Shown: piece by piece, positions 1-7,651 of the stretch | How positions within the stretch are numbered: position 1 is the stretch's first letter | How the letters are laid out: each line of letters begins with the position of its first letter | NCBI GenBank assembly: GCA_937871915.1 | Contig: CALMPG010000051.1 | Span: forward strand, 36,264-100,263 | Direction of reading: 5' to 3' | Source: an uncultured Phycisphaerales bacterium | GTDB lineage: Bacteria; Planctomycetota; Phycisphaerae; Phycisphaerales; UBA1924 | DNA length: 64,000 nt | Translations under genes and position numbers: made by a program | Notes under the pieces: model-generated | Databases searched by the model: none | Seen by the model: only the letters and a program-made list of their open reading frames with translations | What the model was told of the DNA's origin: nothing

Positions 1-201
1 CGAGACGGCGGGGCAGAGGAACATGAGCAGGAACCACCAGGTCAGGAAGACGTCGCGGAGCGTCGCGGGCGAACCGGGCGTGAGGGCCTTGGTGAAGAAG
101 AAACTCGAGAGGCAGACGAAGAGCGCGACGACCACCCACCCGAGCGGGATGCGGAACATCGACGCGTACTCGCGCCAGGCGATCGCGCAGAGTGCTCTCA
201 T
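1..201 (-). CDS. ABC-2 type permease, N-terminal part (cut by window edge)
   Basis: The reverse strand from 201 reads ATG and stays open to the window edge, giving about 67 residues. The translation begins MRALCAIAWREYASMF, followed by a hydrophobic segment (LGWVVVALFVCL) and a second one (FLTWWFLLMFLC). A short cytoplasmic start of the type IAWREY and then a first membrane helix is typical of GldF-like ABC-2 permeases. The start overlaps the stop of the upstream ATPase gene as ATGA, so the two are translationally coupled and should form one exporter. The substrate cannot be told. The rest of the gene lies outside the window. Confidence 0.75.
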   Translation of the reverse strand, partial: MRALCAIAWREYASMFRIPLGWVVVALFVCLSSFFFTKALTPGSPATLRDVFLTWWFLLMFLCPAVS

Positions 202-1229
202 GCGGCGGCGCTCCCCCCGGCCGCGCGGGCCTCGGCCGCGGCGCGACGCTCGTCGCTCTCGATGACGCGCATGAAGACCTGCTCGAGCGTCGGTTCGGCC
301 CTGCGGAGTTCGCGGCAGACCACGCCCATGCCCGCCAGGGTGATGCCGATCGGCTCGCGGACGTCGCTGGCCTCGGGCGTCGGCGTGACGACGAACCGGG
401 ACCACTGCTCGTTTGAGCCGTCGCCGGAGAGTTGCACGCCGACCACCCCCGGCAATCCAGCGAGGGCGCGATGGATCTTCTCCCGCCCCCCGGGGGAGGT
501 CTGCACCTCGACGGTGTGGGCGAAGGCGTGCTGCACCTGCCTGACCAGGGCGGAGGGCGCCCCGTCGGCTCGGAGCCGCCCGCGGGCGATGATGAGGACC
601 CGGTCGCAGGTCGCCTCGATCTCGGGGAGGATGTGCGATGAGACCAGCACCGTCCGGTTCTCGGCGAGGTCCTTGATGAGCGAGCGGGTCTCGCGGATCT
701 GGGTCGGGTCGAGCCCGCTGGTGGGCTCGTCGAGGATGAGCACGGGCGGGGAGTGGACGAGCGTTCCGGCGAGGCCGACGCGCTGCTTGTAGCCCTTGGA
801 GAGTTGCCCGACGCGCCGGTGGGCGACGTCCTTGAGCCAGCAGCGTTCGATGGCCGCGCCGACGCCGGCCTTGGCTTCGCGGCGGGCGAGCCCGTAGAGG
901 CGGGCCCGGAAGAACAGGTAGTCGCGCACGCGCATCTCGGGGTAGAGGGGCGTGGACTCGGGGAGGTAGCCGATGGTCCGGCGGGCCCCGATGGAGTCGT
1001 TGATGGTGTCGAGGTTGTTGACCCGAATCGCCCCTGCCGAGGGGGGCAGGTAGCCGGTGATCATGCGGATGGTGGTGGTCTTCCCGGCCCCGTTGGGCCC
1101 GAGCACGCCCACGCATTGGCCTGCGGGGATCGTGAAGGAGACGTCGTCTACAGCAACGATCCCGCCTCCACCCCCCCCGGGGCTGCCTTGGCCTCCAAAC
1201 CACTTGCTGACTCGTTGCACCTGGATCAT
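198..1229 (-). CDS. ABC transporter ATP-binding protein (ABC-2/GldA type)
   Basis: A 343-residue nucleotide-binding subunit. It shows Walker A (GPNGAGKTTT), the signature LSKGYKQRVGLAG, and Walker B with D-loop (VLILDEPTSGLDP). After the roughly 220-residue ATPase core comes a C-terminal domain of about 100 residues, as in GldA/CcmA-like subunits. The reading frame stays open upstream to 1352, but that extension is Pro/Ser-rich and unlike the family; the ATG at 1229 begins MIQVQRVSKWFGG, the normal N-terminus. A TACTGT hexamer lies 10 nt before this ATG and could be a -10 box. The gene overlaps the downstream permease by 4 nt. The export substrate is unknown. Confidence 0.9.
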   Translation of the reverse strand: MIQVQRVSKWFGGQGSPGGGGGGIVAVDDVSFTIPAGQCVGVLGPNGAGKTTTIRMITGYLPPSAGAIRVNNLDTINDSIGARRTIGYLPESTPLYPEMRVRDYLFFRARLYGLARREAKAGVGAAIERCWLKDVAHRRVGQLSKGYKQRVGLAGTLVHSPPVLILDEPTSGLDPTQIRETRSLIKDLAENRTVLVSSHILPEIEATCDRVLIIARGRLRADGAPSALVRQVQHAFAHTVEVQTSPGGREKIHRALAGLPGVVGVQLSGDGSNEQWSRFVVTPTPEASDVREPIGITLAGMGVVCRELRRAEPTLEQVFMRVIESDERRAAAEARAAGGSAAA

Positions 1230-1449
1230 GCGGGAAGGGACAGTAGGGGGAGGGGAGGGGGACAGGGAGCGGGGAACGGGAGTCGCGGCTCCTTGGCGTG
1301 GCGTGCCCCTTGGCCCATGGGCGCCCTGATGGGATTTCTTCGGGAACCCCAACCGGCAGGGGTTGCGGACGTATGACTAAAATGGGGGGCTTCGAATCGG
1401 GATGCCGATGAGCCCTCGCCGGTGTTCGGTTTGCCGATACGAAGAACGC

Positions 1450-3276
1450 ATGAGCCTGCCTCGTCCAAGATTGCTGCTTGTCCAAGGGAACAAACCCCTT
1501 GCCGAACGCCTTGCGCAGGCGCTCTCCGGGCAGTTTGATGTGATGGTGACCGACGCGGCGGGAGTCAGAGTGCTCTCGCCGCGGGGCGTTTTGGGGGCGG
1601 CCAGCCAGGGGTACCAGATCGTGGTCGCCGATGCGGAGCTGCTGGCGGGGGTGTCGAGTTGCGCGCCGGTCATCCCCGGGGCGGTTCCGGAGGGAGAGGC
1701 GGCGGCCGCGCTGGCCGCGATCGGCGAGGGCGTGTGCATCTGCACGCTCGAGGGCTCGCTGATCTGGGCGAACGATCGGTTCAACGCGTTCGACGATCAG
1801 ACTCGGGCCCGGATCACGGCGGTGTGCCGGCGGGCGGCCGCGCTGTACGAGGAGCAGATCCTCAAGCAGGAGCCGGCGGGGTTCAGTTTCGGCAGCCAGA
1901 AGTTTGACGTGGCCTCGCCCGACGAGAGCAAGTTCTACGAGGTGGTTGTTTCGCCGGTGCGGACGCCCCCCTCCGATCCGGTGTTCGACGGAACGGAGAT
2001 GGCCGGCGGCGGGCCGGGCCGGATCGACCGTGTCGCGGCGGTGGTGTGGGACGTTTCGCAGTCCAAGCGCGTGCAGCAGAAGATGGACGCCATCGACCGG
2101 GCGGGCTCGGAGCTGGTGCGGCTCGACGCCGAGAGCGTGCGCAAGAAGCACGTGGCCGAGCGTCTCAAGGTGATGGAAGAGAAGATCGTCAAGTACAGCC
2201 ACGAGCTGATGCACTTTGATCACCTGGCCATCCGGCTCATCGACGAGCGGACCGGGAAGCTCGAGCTCGTCATGGCCAGCGGCCTTCCGCCCGAGGCGAT
2301 GGACGTGGAGCTCTTCGCGCAGAAGGAGGGCAACGGGATCATGGGGTACGTGGCGGCCACCGGTCGCTCGTACCTGTGCGCGGATATCGGCAAGGACCGG
2401 CGGTATGTGATGGGCCTGCACGGGGCCCGCTCTTCGCTGACGGTGCCGCTGCGCCTGCACGACAAGATCATCGGGGCGTTCAATGTCGAGAGCGAGCAGC
2501 TCGCGGCGTTCACCGAGGAGGACCGGCAGTTCGCCGAGATTTTCGCCAATCACATTGCTCTGGCGCTGCACATTCTCGACCTGCTGGTGGTGGAGCGGGC
2601 GGCCACGGGCGAGACCGTCACCGGCACCGTGCAGGGCGAGATCCGCGAGCCGCTGCAGGACATCATCGAGCACGCGATGTGGCTCAAGAACGCGGCGACG
2701 GCCGACCCCGCGTTGAAGGAGCACGTCGATCGCATCCTCTCGGACTGCTCGGCGATTGCCGAGAAGGTGAAGGACGCGGCGGCGGGGCCGCAGCACATCA
2801 TCGGGGCCGAGCGGGCGCTGGCGGAGCTCATCGTCGATCCGCACCTGACGGGCAAGCACGTGCTCGTGGCCGACGACGAGCCGAAGATGCGGCACACGAT
2901 CCGGGACGTTCTGCGGGGCAAGGGGTGCCGCGTCACGGTGTGCTCGAACGGCCAGGCGGCGATCGACGAGCTGGAGGCTTCGGTCAAGCGGGCCACGGGC
3001 AAGTTTGACCTGGTGGTGTCCGACATCAAGATGCCCGACAAGAACGGGTACGAGGTCTTCGCCGCGGCCCGCCGGGTGGGCATCCATGCCGGCACCAAGG
3101 GGACCATCCCGGTGATTCTGATGACCGGGTTCGGGTACGACCCGCACCACTCGATCGTGCGGGCCAGCCAGGAGGGGCTGCAGTGCGTGCTCTTCAAGCC
3201 GTTCCAGATCGAGCGGCTGATGGAAGAGGTCCGAAAAGCCCTCGGCATCGTGCCAAAGGTGCCCGCCAAGGTCTGA
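1450..3276 (+). CDS. PAS-GAF-receiver signalling protein without a kinase domain
   Basis: A 608-residue cytoplasmic protein. The first 60 residues resemble a degenerate receiver. A PAS-like segment follows (AIGEGVCICTLEGSLIWAND), then a short coiled coil and a GAF domain at about residues 250-400. A helical stretch at about 400-460 resembles a histidine kinase dimerisation helix (EIREPLQDIIEH), but no HATPase domain follows. A complete receiver ends the protein: the acidic pair in VADDEP, phospho-acceptor Asp525 in VVSDIKMPD, and Lys583 in LFKPFQ. It probably senses a small ligand and relays phosphate from a separate kinase. The start at 1450 was preferred over 1402 because the first 16 residues of the longer form look non-coding. 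A TAAAAT at 1378-1383 could be a -10 box. Confidence 0.8.
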   Translation: MSLPRPRLLLVQGNKPLAERLAQALSGQFDVMVTDAAGVRVLSPRGVLGAASQGYQIVVADAELLAGVSSCAPVIPGAVPEGEAAAALAAIGEGVCICTLEGSLIWANDRFNAFDDQTRARITAVCRRAAALYEEQILKQEPAGFSFGSQKFDVASPDESKFYEVVVSPVRTPPSDPVFDGTEMAGGGPGRIDRVAAVVWDVSQSKRVQQKMDAIDRAGSELVRLDAESVRKKHVAERLKVMEEKIVKYSHELMHFDHLAIRLIDERTGKLELVMASGLPPEAMDVELFAQKEGNGIMGYVAATGRSYLCADIGKDRRYVMGLHGARSSLTVPLRLHDKIIGAFNVESEQLAAFTEEDRQFAEIFANHIALALHILDLLVVERAATGETVTGTVQGEIREPLQDIIEHAMWLKNAATADPALKEHVDRILSDCSAIAEKVKDAAAGPQHIIGAERALAELIVDPHLTGKHVLVADDEPKMRHTIRDVLRGKGCRVTVCSNGQAAIDELEASVKRATGKFDLVVSDIKMPDKNGYEVFAAARRVGIHAGTKGTIPVILMTGFGYDPHHSIVRASQEGLQCVLFKPFQIERLMEEVRKALGIVPKVPAKV

Positions 3277-3312
3277 GGGGGCCCCGCGCGCGGGCGTTCG
3301 CCGGGGTGCGGA

Positions 3313-3341
3313 TAGACAACCGACCCGAGCCCCCGTAAAGT
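3313..3341 (+). promoter_or_regulatory. Promoter of tRNA-Tyr
   Basis: TAGACA at 3313-3318 and TAAAGT at 3336-3341 are separated by exactly 17 nt, a good sigma70-type arrangement. It ends 23 nt before the mature tRNA. The same -10 sequence occurs in the recA promoter. Confidence 0.6.
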
Positions 3342-3364
3342 CGTCCCCACAACTGAATATCCAA

Positions 3365-3447
3365 GGGTGTGTACCGAAGTGGTCAAACGGGGCAGACTGT
3401 AAATCTGCTGGCTTACGCCTTCGTTGGTTCGAATCCAACCGCACCCA
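3365..3447 (+). tRNA. tRNA-Tyr (GTA)
   Basis: An 83-nt class II tRNA. The 5' arm GGGTGTG pairs with CGCACCC at the 3' end, with one G-U pair, and the discriminator is A. The anticodon loop reads CTGTAAA with anticodon GTA. A long variable arm follows, and the T arm contains GGTTCGAATCC. CCA is not encoded. Confidence 0.95.
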
Positions 3448-3456
3448 TTGCTTCGA

Positions 3457-3486
3457 CCTCGCGGCCGTGGGCCGCGGGGTTTTTTC
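3457..3486 (+). terminator. Rho-independent terminator after tRNA-Tyr
   Basis: CGCGGCC (3460-3466) pairs with GGCCGCG (3470-3476) around a GTG loop, extendable by three more pairs including a G-U. A run of six T follows at 3480-3485. It ends the tRNA-Tyr transcript. Confidence 0.85.
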
Positions 3487-3733
3487 GTGTGTCGGGGGGC
3501 TGCCGTGAGTCCGCATCGGAAGCGCGATGCCCGGGCCGGTGCCGGCGGAGCGATCGTCGGCCTCCCGGCTGAGTCCGATTCCCGTGCGGGCGACGGGCGC
3601 GACCATCGGGCGAGGGGCGAGTCCGTTCTTGCTGTTTCGATGTGCCCCGTGCGCGGGTTGTCGTTCGGGAGCCGGACCCTCTGAACCCGCCGGGCGCGAA
3701 GCCGGGGGCGTGATTTGGGACTATTCTCCGGCC

Positions 3734-3853
3734 ATGAGCGCCCTGGCAACCACGATCGCGGCGCCCGGAACCGACCGCGGGTGCGGAGCGCGGCGGGCGG
3801 GCCGGGCCCGGCGGTCGGCCGCACCCGCCCGCGCGATGGGGAGTGGTCGATGA
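3734..3853 (+). CDS. Possible 39-residue leader ORF coupled to the transporter gene
   Basis: An ATG at 3734 opens a 39-codon frame whose TGA stop (3851-3853) overlaps the transporter start as ATGA. TATTCT at 3722-3727 lies 6 nt before this ATG. The same spacing occurs before several clearly real genes here, so transcription may begin at the ATG itself. The peptide begins MSALATTIAAPGTD and is Arg/Ala-rich afterwards. No known family is recognised. It may only serve to couple translation of the transporter, or it may not be translated. The alternative is that the transporter starts at GTG 3715, which would place the TATTCT inside the coding region. Confidence 0.35.
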   Translation: MSALATTIAAPGTDRGCGARRAGRARRSAAPARAMGSGR

Positions 3854-6231
3854 GCACCGAGCCCGCACGCACGCCGCCGTCCGACTCCGGCGCGGGGAGG
3901 CTGGGCACGTTCGCCGGCGTGTTCACGCCGAGCATCCTCACGATCCTGGGCATCATCCTGTTCCAGCGTCTGGGCTTTGTCGTGGGCGCGGGGGGCCTGG
4001 TCGAGGCGATCGGGATCATCCTGTTGGCGACGGCCATCTCGCTGGTCACGAGCATCTCGCTGGCGGCGATCGCCACCAACATGCGTGTGCGGGGCGGGGG
4101 GGACTACTTCCTGATCTCGCGCACGCTGGGCGTGGAGTATGGCGGGGCGATCGGGGTGGTGCTGTTCATCGCGCAGGCGGTCTCGATCGCGTTCTACTGC
4201 ATCGGCTTCGGGGAGGCGACGGCCGCGATGCTGGGGAAGACCGGCGACGCGGCGACGATCTCCCTCATCGCCGCGACGGCCACGCTGATCATCGCGGGCA
4301 TCGCGTTCATCGGGGCCGACCTGGCGACGAAGTTCCAGTTCTTCGTCATGATCGCTCTCGGCGTGGCGCTGGGCTCGTTCTTCGTGGGCGGCGTGCTCAA
4401 CTGGGACAACGCGCTGCTGGGCGAGTCGCTCCGGGCGTCTCCCCGGCGGGCCGCCCCGCCGTTCTGGCTCATCTTCGCCGTGTTCTTCCCCGCGGTCACG
4501 GGCTTCACGCAGGGCGTGAGCATGTCGGGCGACCTGAGGGACCCCTCGCGCAGCCTGCCGCGGGGGACGTTCCTGGCGGTGGGGATCTCCACGGTCGTCT
4601 ACCTCGGCGCGGCCGTCGTCTTCGCCGCCAACCTGCCCCTGGATGTGCTCGCGAGCGACTACGGCGCGATGCGAAAGGTCGCCGTTGCGCCGTGGCTCAT
4701 CGAGGTCGGGGTGATCGCCGCGACGCTCTCGTCGGCGATGGCCTCGTGCCTGGGCGCACCCCGCATCCTGCAGGCTCTCGCCACCGACAAGATCATCCCG
4801 CCGCTGAACATGTTCGCGGCCGGGGCCGGCTCCACGAACAACCCGCGGCGGGCCGTGCTGCTGGCCGCGGGGATCGCGCTGGCGACGGTGGGGCTGGGCA
4901 ACCTCAACGCCGTGGCCGCGGTCGTGGGCATGTGCTTCCTGCTCTCCTACGGCCTGCTTAACTACGCCACGTTCGTGGAGGCCCGGGCCCACAGCCCGGC
5001 GTTCCGGCCGACGTTCCGCTGGTTCAACGCGTGGCTGAGCCTCGCGGGCGCTGCGCTCTGCCTGTTCGCGGGGGCGATGATCAACCCGTTCGCGGCGGCG
5101 ATCGCGGGGGCGGCGTTGCTCGCGCTCTACCAGTATCTCCGGCGTGCGGAGCCGCCGGGAACGTGGGCCGACAGCCGCTACGCGTACCACTTCCGGCGCG
5201 TCCGCGACCACCTCCTCGAGATGCGCGGCGGGTCGAGGCACGCCCGCGACTGGCGGCCGTTCGTGCTGGCCCTGTGCAACGAGCCGATCGACCGCGTGCG
5301 GCTGCTCACCTTCGCCGCGTGGATCGACGGCGAGAGCGGCTTCACGACGGCCGCGCGGGTGCTCACGCCCGGCAAGGTCGAGGCCCGGGGGGAGGAATCG
5401 GAGCGGGCCCCGGCCGTCAACGGCAAGCGGCTGGCCGAGGCGGAGGAGTCGCTGCGGGCCCAGGTGCAGGAGGCGGGCCTGGAGACGTTCACGCGGATCG
5501 TCTGGGCCCGCACCGTGAGCGAGGGGCTGGCCCAGTTGCTCCAGGCCCACGGCCTCGGGCCGGTGCGCCCCAACACGATCCTCATGAGCGCGCACGAGCA
5601 GTTCGGCGATGAGCCCCGCATGGGCGACGCCCCGCCGCCGGAGGCCCTCGCCGCCGCGCTGGGCCAGCGGAAGAACCTGATCCTGCTCGAGGGCGACTCG
5701 AAGGACTGGACCGCGCTGGAGAACACGCCCGAGGAGGAGCGCCGCATCGACGTGTGGTGGAAGGACGGGGACACCAGCCGCCTGTGCCTGCTGCTGGCCC
5801 ACCTGATGACGCGGGCCGAGGGGTGGCGCGACGCGGAGGTCCGCGTGCACGTCATCAACCCGGCCAGCGCGGGGCGCGATGAGGCCCTCGGGCGCGTGCG
5901 GGAGATGCTCGACGATGTCCGCATCGACGCGGAGGCGGACCTGGTGGACTTCACCGGGCCCGAGTCGCTCGTGGAGCACTCGAAGGGGGCCTCGGTGGTC
6001 TTCCTGCCGCTGCGCGTGCGCGGGGGCCGGCTCACCGGGCCGCGCGGCGGGCTGCTGATGGAGTCGATGTCGGCCCTGCCGGTGTGCGCGATGGTGGTGG
6101 CGGGGGAGGACATCGATCTGGATGCGCAGCCGGATGAGCCGGCGCCGGATGCCACGGAAGAATCGCCGGATGCGGCGGCGGCCACCGATGGAGACGCCGC
6201 CCCCGCGCCGGAATCCGCGCCGGTCTCCTGA
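3850..6231 (+). CDS. SLC12-like cation-chloride cotransporter / APC-superfamily permease
   Basis: A 793-residue membrane protein. The N-terminal half has about 12 hydrophobic segments. The first, GVFTPSILTILGIILFQRLGF, strongly resembles the start of the SLC12 (Na-K-Cl cotransporter) core. The loop FTQGVSMSGDLRDPSRSLPRG is a hallmark of this family. The C-terminal half of about 320 residues is soluble and resembles the cytosolic domain of SLC12 proteins. It ends in an acidic Asp/Glu/Ala/Pro tail. It probably moves ions or amino acids across the cytoplasmic membrane; the ion specificity cannot be read. The ATG at 3850 was chosen because the codons upstream, starting at 3715, encode unlikely Arg-rich sequence. 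Confidence 0.85.
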   Translation: MSTEPARTPPSDSGAGRLGTFAGVFTPSILTILGIILFQRLGFVVGAGGLVEAIGIILLATAISLVTSISLAAIATNMRVRGGGDYFLISRTLGVEYGGAIGVVLFIAQAVSIAFYCIGFGEATAAMLGKTGDAATISLIAATATLIIAGIAFIGADLATKFQFFVMIALGVALGSFFVGGVLNWDNALLGESLRASPRRAAPPFWLIFAVFFPAVTGFTQGVSMSGDLRDPSRSLPRGTFLAVGISTVVYLGAAVVFAANLPLDVLASDYGAMRKVAVAPWLIEVGVIAATLSSAMASCLGAPRILQALATDKIIPPLNMFAAGAGSTNNPRRAVLLAAGIALATVGLGNLNAVAAVVGMCFLLSYGLLNYATFVEARAHSPAFRPTFRWFNAWLSLAGAALCLFAGAMINPFAAAIAGAALLALYQYLRRAEPPGTWADSRYAYHFRRVRDHLLEMRGGSRHARDWRPFVLALCNEPIDRVRLLTFAAWIDGESGFTTAARVLTPGKVEARGEESERAPAVNGKRLAEAEESLRAQVQEAGLETFTRIVWARTVSEGLAQLLQAHGLGPVRPNTILMSAHEQFGDEPRMGDAPPPEALAAALGQRKNLILLEGDSKDWTALENTPEEERRIDVWWKDGDTSRLCLLLAHLMTRAEGWRDAEVRVHVINPASAGRDEALGRVREMLDDVRIDAEADLVDFTGPESLVEHSKGASVVFLPLRVRGGRLTGPRGGLLMESMSALPVCAMVVAGEDIDLDAQPDEPAPDATEESPDAAAATDGDAAPAPESAPVS

Positions 6232-6309
6232 GCGATCGGGCGGTGCTCGGGGCACGACGTGTACGGAGGGGGAACGGAGGGCACGGAGGAAGGCGGCACG
6301 CGGAGGTGC

Positions 6310-6360
6310 GCGGGGGTTTCGCGGGGGTGCGCGGGGGTGCGCGGGGGTGCGCGGGGGTTT
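6310..6360. repeat. 10-bp G-rich tandem repeat
   Basis: Three exact copies of GCGGGGGTGC at 6321-6350 are flanked by the variant GCGGGGGTTT at 6310-6319 and 6351-6360. The repeat directly precedes the 21-bp array. Confidence 0.9.
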
Positions 6361-6488
6361 TCGTGGGTGCATCGGGCGGTGGTGTGGGCGCATCGGCGGT
6401 TGGCGTGCCCAACTCGGGGGCTGGTGTGGGCACACCGACGGCTGTGGTGGGCGCATCGGGTCCTGATGTGGGCGCATCGGCGATTGTT

Positions 6489-6559
6489 GTGGGCGCAACA
6501 ACGATTGTTGTGGGCGCATCAACGGCTGTTGCGCCCACAACAACCGTTGTTGCGCCCAC
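6489..6559. repeat. 30-bp near-perfect inverted repeat inside the 21-bp array
   Basis: The arm at 6489-6518 (starting GTGGGCGCAACAACG) is complementary to 6530-6559 (ending CGTTGTTGCGCCCAC) with a single mismatch, around an 11-nt loop. It arises because two array units are inverted relative to the rest. No T-run follows, so it is not a simple intrinsic terminator. Confidence 0.9.
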
Positions 6560-6824
6560 CTCGCGCGCTGGTGTGCGGCCGAGAACCGTGCGAACGTGCG
6601 CCGGTCGCGCTGTTTGCGCCGGTGCAGGCCGCGTGCGTGCGCGGTGGGGGCGGGTTTGCGTGCGATCGCGCTGGCGTGCGGGCGACGACGGGGCGATCCC
6701 GGGGGCGACATCCGGCCCGGGCGCTCGCGGCGTGTCGCCGCGGCGCACAGAACGGTTCGTTCGACCGGGCCATCACTCTGTTCCCCCGCGCCCGCGTGGC
6801 CGGGGGTGAAAGGCTCGGTGCCCC

Positions 6825-7517
6825 ATGGCCACGGTGTTGCCCTCCGACCGTCGCGAGATGGTCCTGTTCGGAAACATGCACGTCCAGCCCTGGACCGACA
6901 ACAAGGCGGCCCTGCAGCTCGGCGATGCGCAGGTGCTGGCGATGAAGAATGTCGCCCAGGCGGCCCAGGATGCGCTCGACGTCGCGGAGACGACCCGGCA
7001 ATCGGCCCGGGCCGCGACCGAGGCGTACTACGCGGCCGTCACCGCCCTGCGGGCCAAGGCCTCCGAGTGCGTCCGCGTGATCCAGAACACCGCGAAGACC
7101 ACCAACAACCCCGCGATCTACGCCCTGGCCGAGATCCCCGCGCCCGACCCGCGCTCGGCCATGGGCCCGCCCCCGGCCCGGCCCACCGACATCCGCGCCG
7201 GCCTCAACCCCGGCGGCTCCATCACCTTCACGTGGAAGTGCGCCAACCCGCGCGGCGTGGCCAACGTGATCTACTTCGTCAAGCGCAGGCTCAACGGCGA
7301 GAGCGCGTACACGCTCTTCGACACCGTGGGCGAGAAGATGTTCGTGGACGCGACCATCCCGTACTCCGCGGGCGGGGCGTCGTACATGATCACCGCGCGC
7401 AGCGGCCAGCAGTCCGGCCCGTCGAGCGAGGTCTTCAGCGTCGCCTTCGGCATCGGCGGCGGCGGGGGCGTGGTGATGACCACGAGCGCCGATGAGGGCC
7501 TGAGGATGGCGGCGTAG
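6825..7517 (+). CDS. Conserved hypothetical protein with C-terminal fibronectin-like domain
   Basis: 230 residues, with no signal peptide and no membrane segment. The first half is Ala-rich and helical (QAAQDALDVAETTRQSARAATEAYY). The second half looks like one beta-sandwich domain, with SITFTWKCANPRGVANVIYF and a repeated Y-x-I-x-A pattern resembling fibronectin type III. It ends in a Gly-rich stretch. I do not recognise a defined function. The start at 6825 lies downstream of GAAAGG at weak Shine-Dalgarno distance. It follows the repeat block and is followed by a terminator at 7559, so it looks like a single-gene unit. Confidence 0.7.
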   Translation: MATVLPSDRREMVLFGNMHVQPWTDNKAALQLGDAQVLAMKNVAQAAQDALDVAETTRQSARAATEAYYAAVTALRAKASECVRVIQNTAKTTNNPAIYALAEIPAPDPRSAMGPPPARPTDIRAGLNPGGSITFTWKCANPRGVANVIYFVKRRLNGESAYTLFDTVGEKMFVDATIPYSAGGASYMITARSGQQSGPSSEVFSVAFGIGGGGGVVMTTSADEGLRMAA

Positions 7518-7518
7518 A

Positions 7519-7625
7519 GAAAGTGCAAAGTGCAAAGTGCAAAGTGCACTTCAAGACCAAGGCCCCGGGCAGACCGCTCGGGGCCTTTTCATGTGCACTT
7601 TGCACTCTGCACTTTGCAATGTGCA
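7519..7625. repeat. 7-bp tandem repeats in inverted orientation around a terminator
   Basis: Directly after the stop codon lie four contiguous copies of the heptamer AAAGTGC (about 7520-7548). Beyond the terminator hairpin lie copies in the opposite orientation (GCACTTT, about 7594-7618). The two arms can pair and enclose the hairpin at 7559-7587. Decayed versions of similar heptamer arrays lie at 41728-41759 and 45573-45604. Confidence 0.85.
7559..7590. terminator. Terminator between the fibronectin-like gene and guaA
   Basis: AAGGCCCCG (7559-7567) pairs with CGGGGCCTT (7579-7587) around an 11-nt loop and is followed by TTTTC. Because guaA converges on it from the other side, it could work in both directions. 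Confidence 0.75.
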
Positions 7626-7651
7626 CCGTGCACTGTGCGCCCTCGCCCCGC

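Larger units (their letters stand above)
6232..6824. repeat. Non-coding block with 10-bp and 21-bp tandem repeats and a large hairpin
   Basis: This 593-bp gap has no convincing gene. It holds a G-rich 10-bp repeat (6310-6360), then ten contiguous 21-bp units (6363-6572). Unit starts are 6363, 6384, 6405, 6426, 6447, 6468, 6489, 6510, 6531 and 6552. A typical unit is GTGGGCGCATCGGCGATTGT plus one T. The last two units carry the core in the opposite orientation (GCGCCCAC). Because the period is a multiple of three, several frames stay open and encode heptads such as VGASAIV. One forward frame (GTG 6243 to 6809) spans the whole gap, but its flanking parts are Arg-rich and its third codon positions are unlike neighbouring genes. 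Confidence 0.85.

Noticed and set aside
6363..6572. CRISPR array
   Set aside because: Units are contiguous and degenerate, without unique spacers, and no cas genes are present. The same holds for 37626-37877.
3721..6711. 996-codon reverse ORF antisense to the transporter gene
   Set aside because: Its product is Arg/His/Pro-rich with no domain, as expected for the shadow frame of a high-GC gene.
6243..6809. 188-codon forward ORF filling the repeat block
   Set aside because: It encodes heptads VGASxxV but the flanks are Arg-rich and codon third positions are unlike neighbouring genes; it is better explained by the repeat period.
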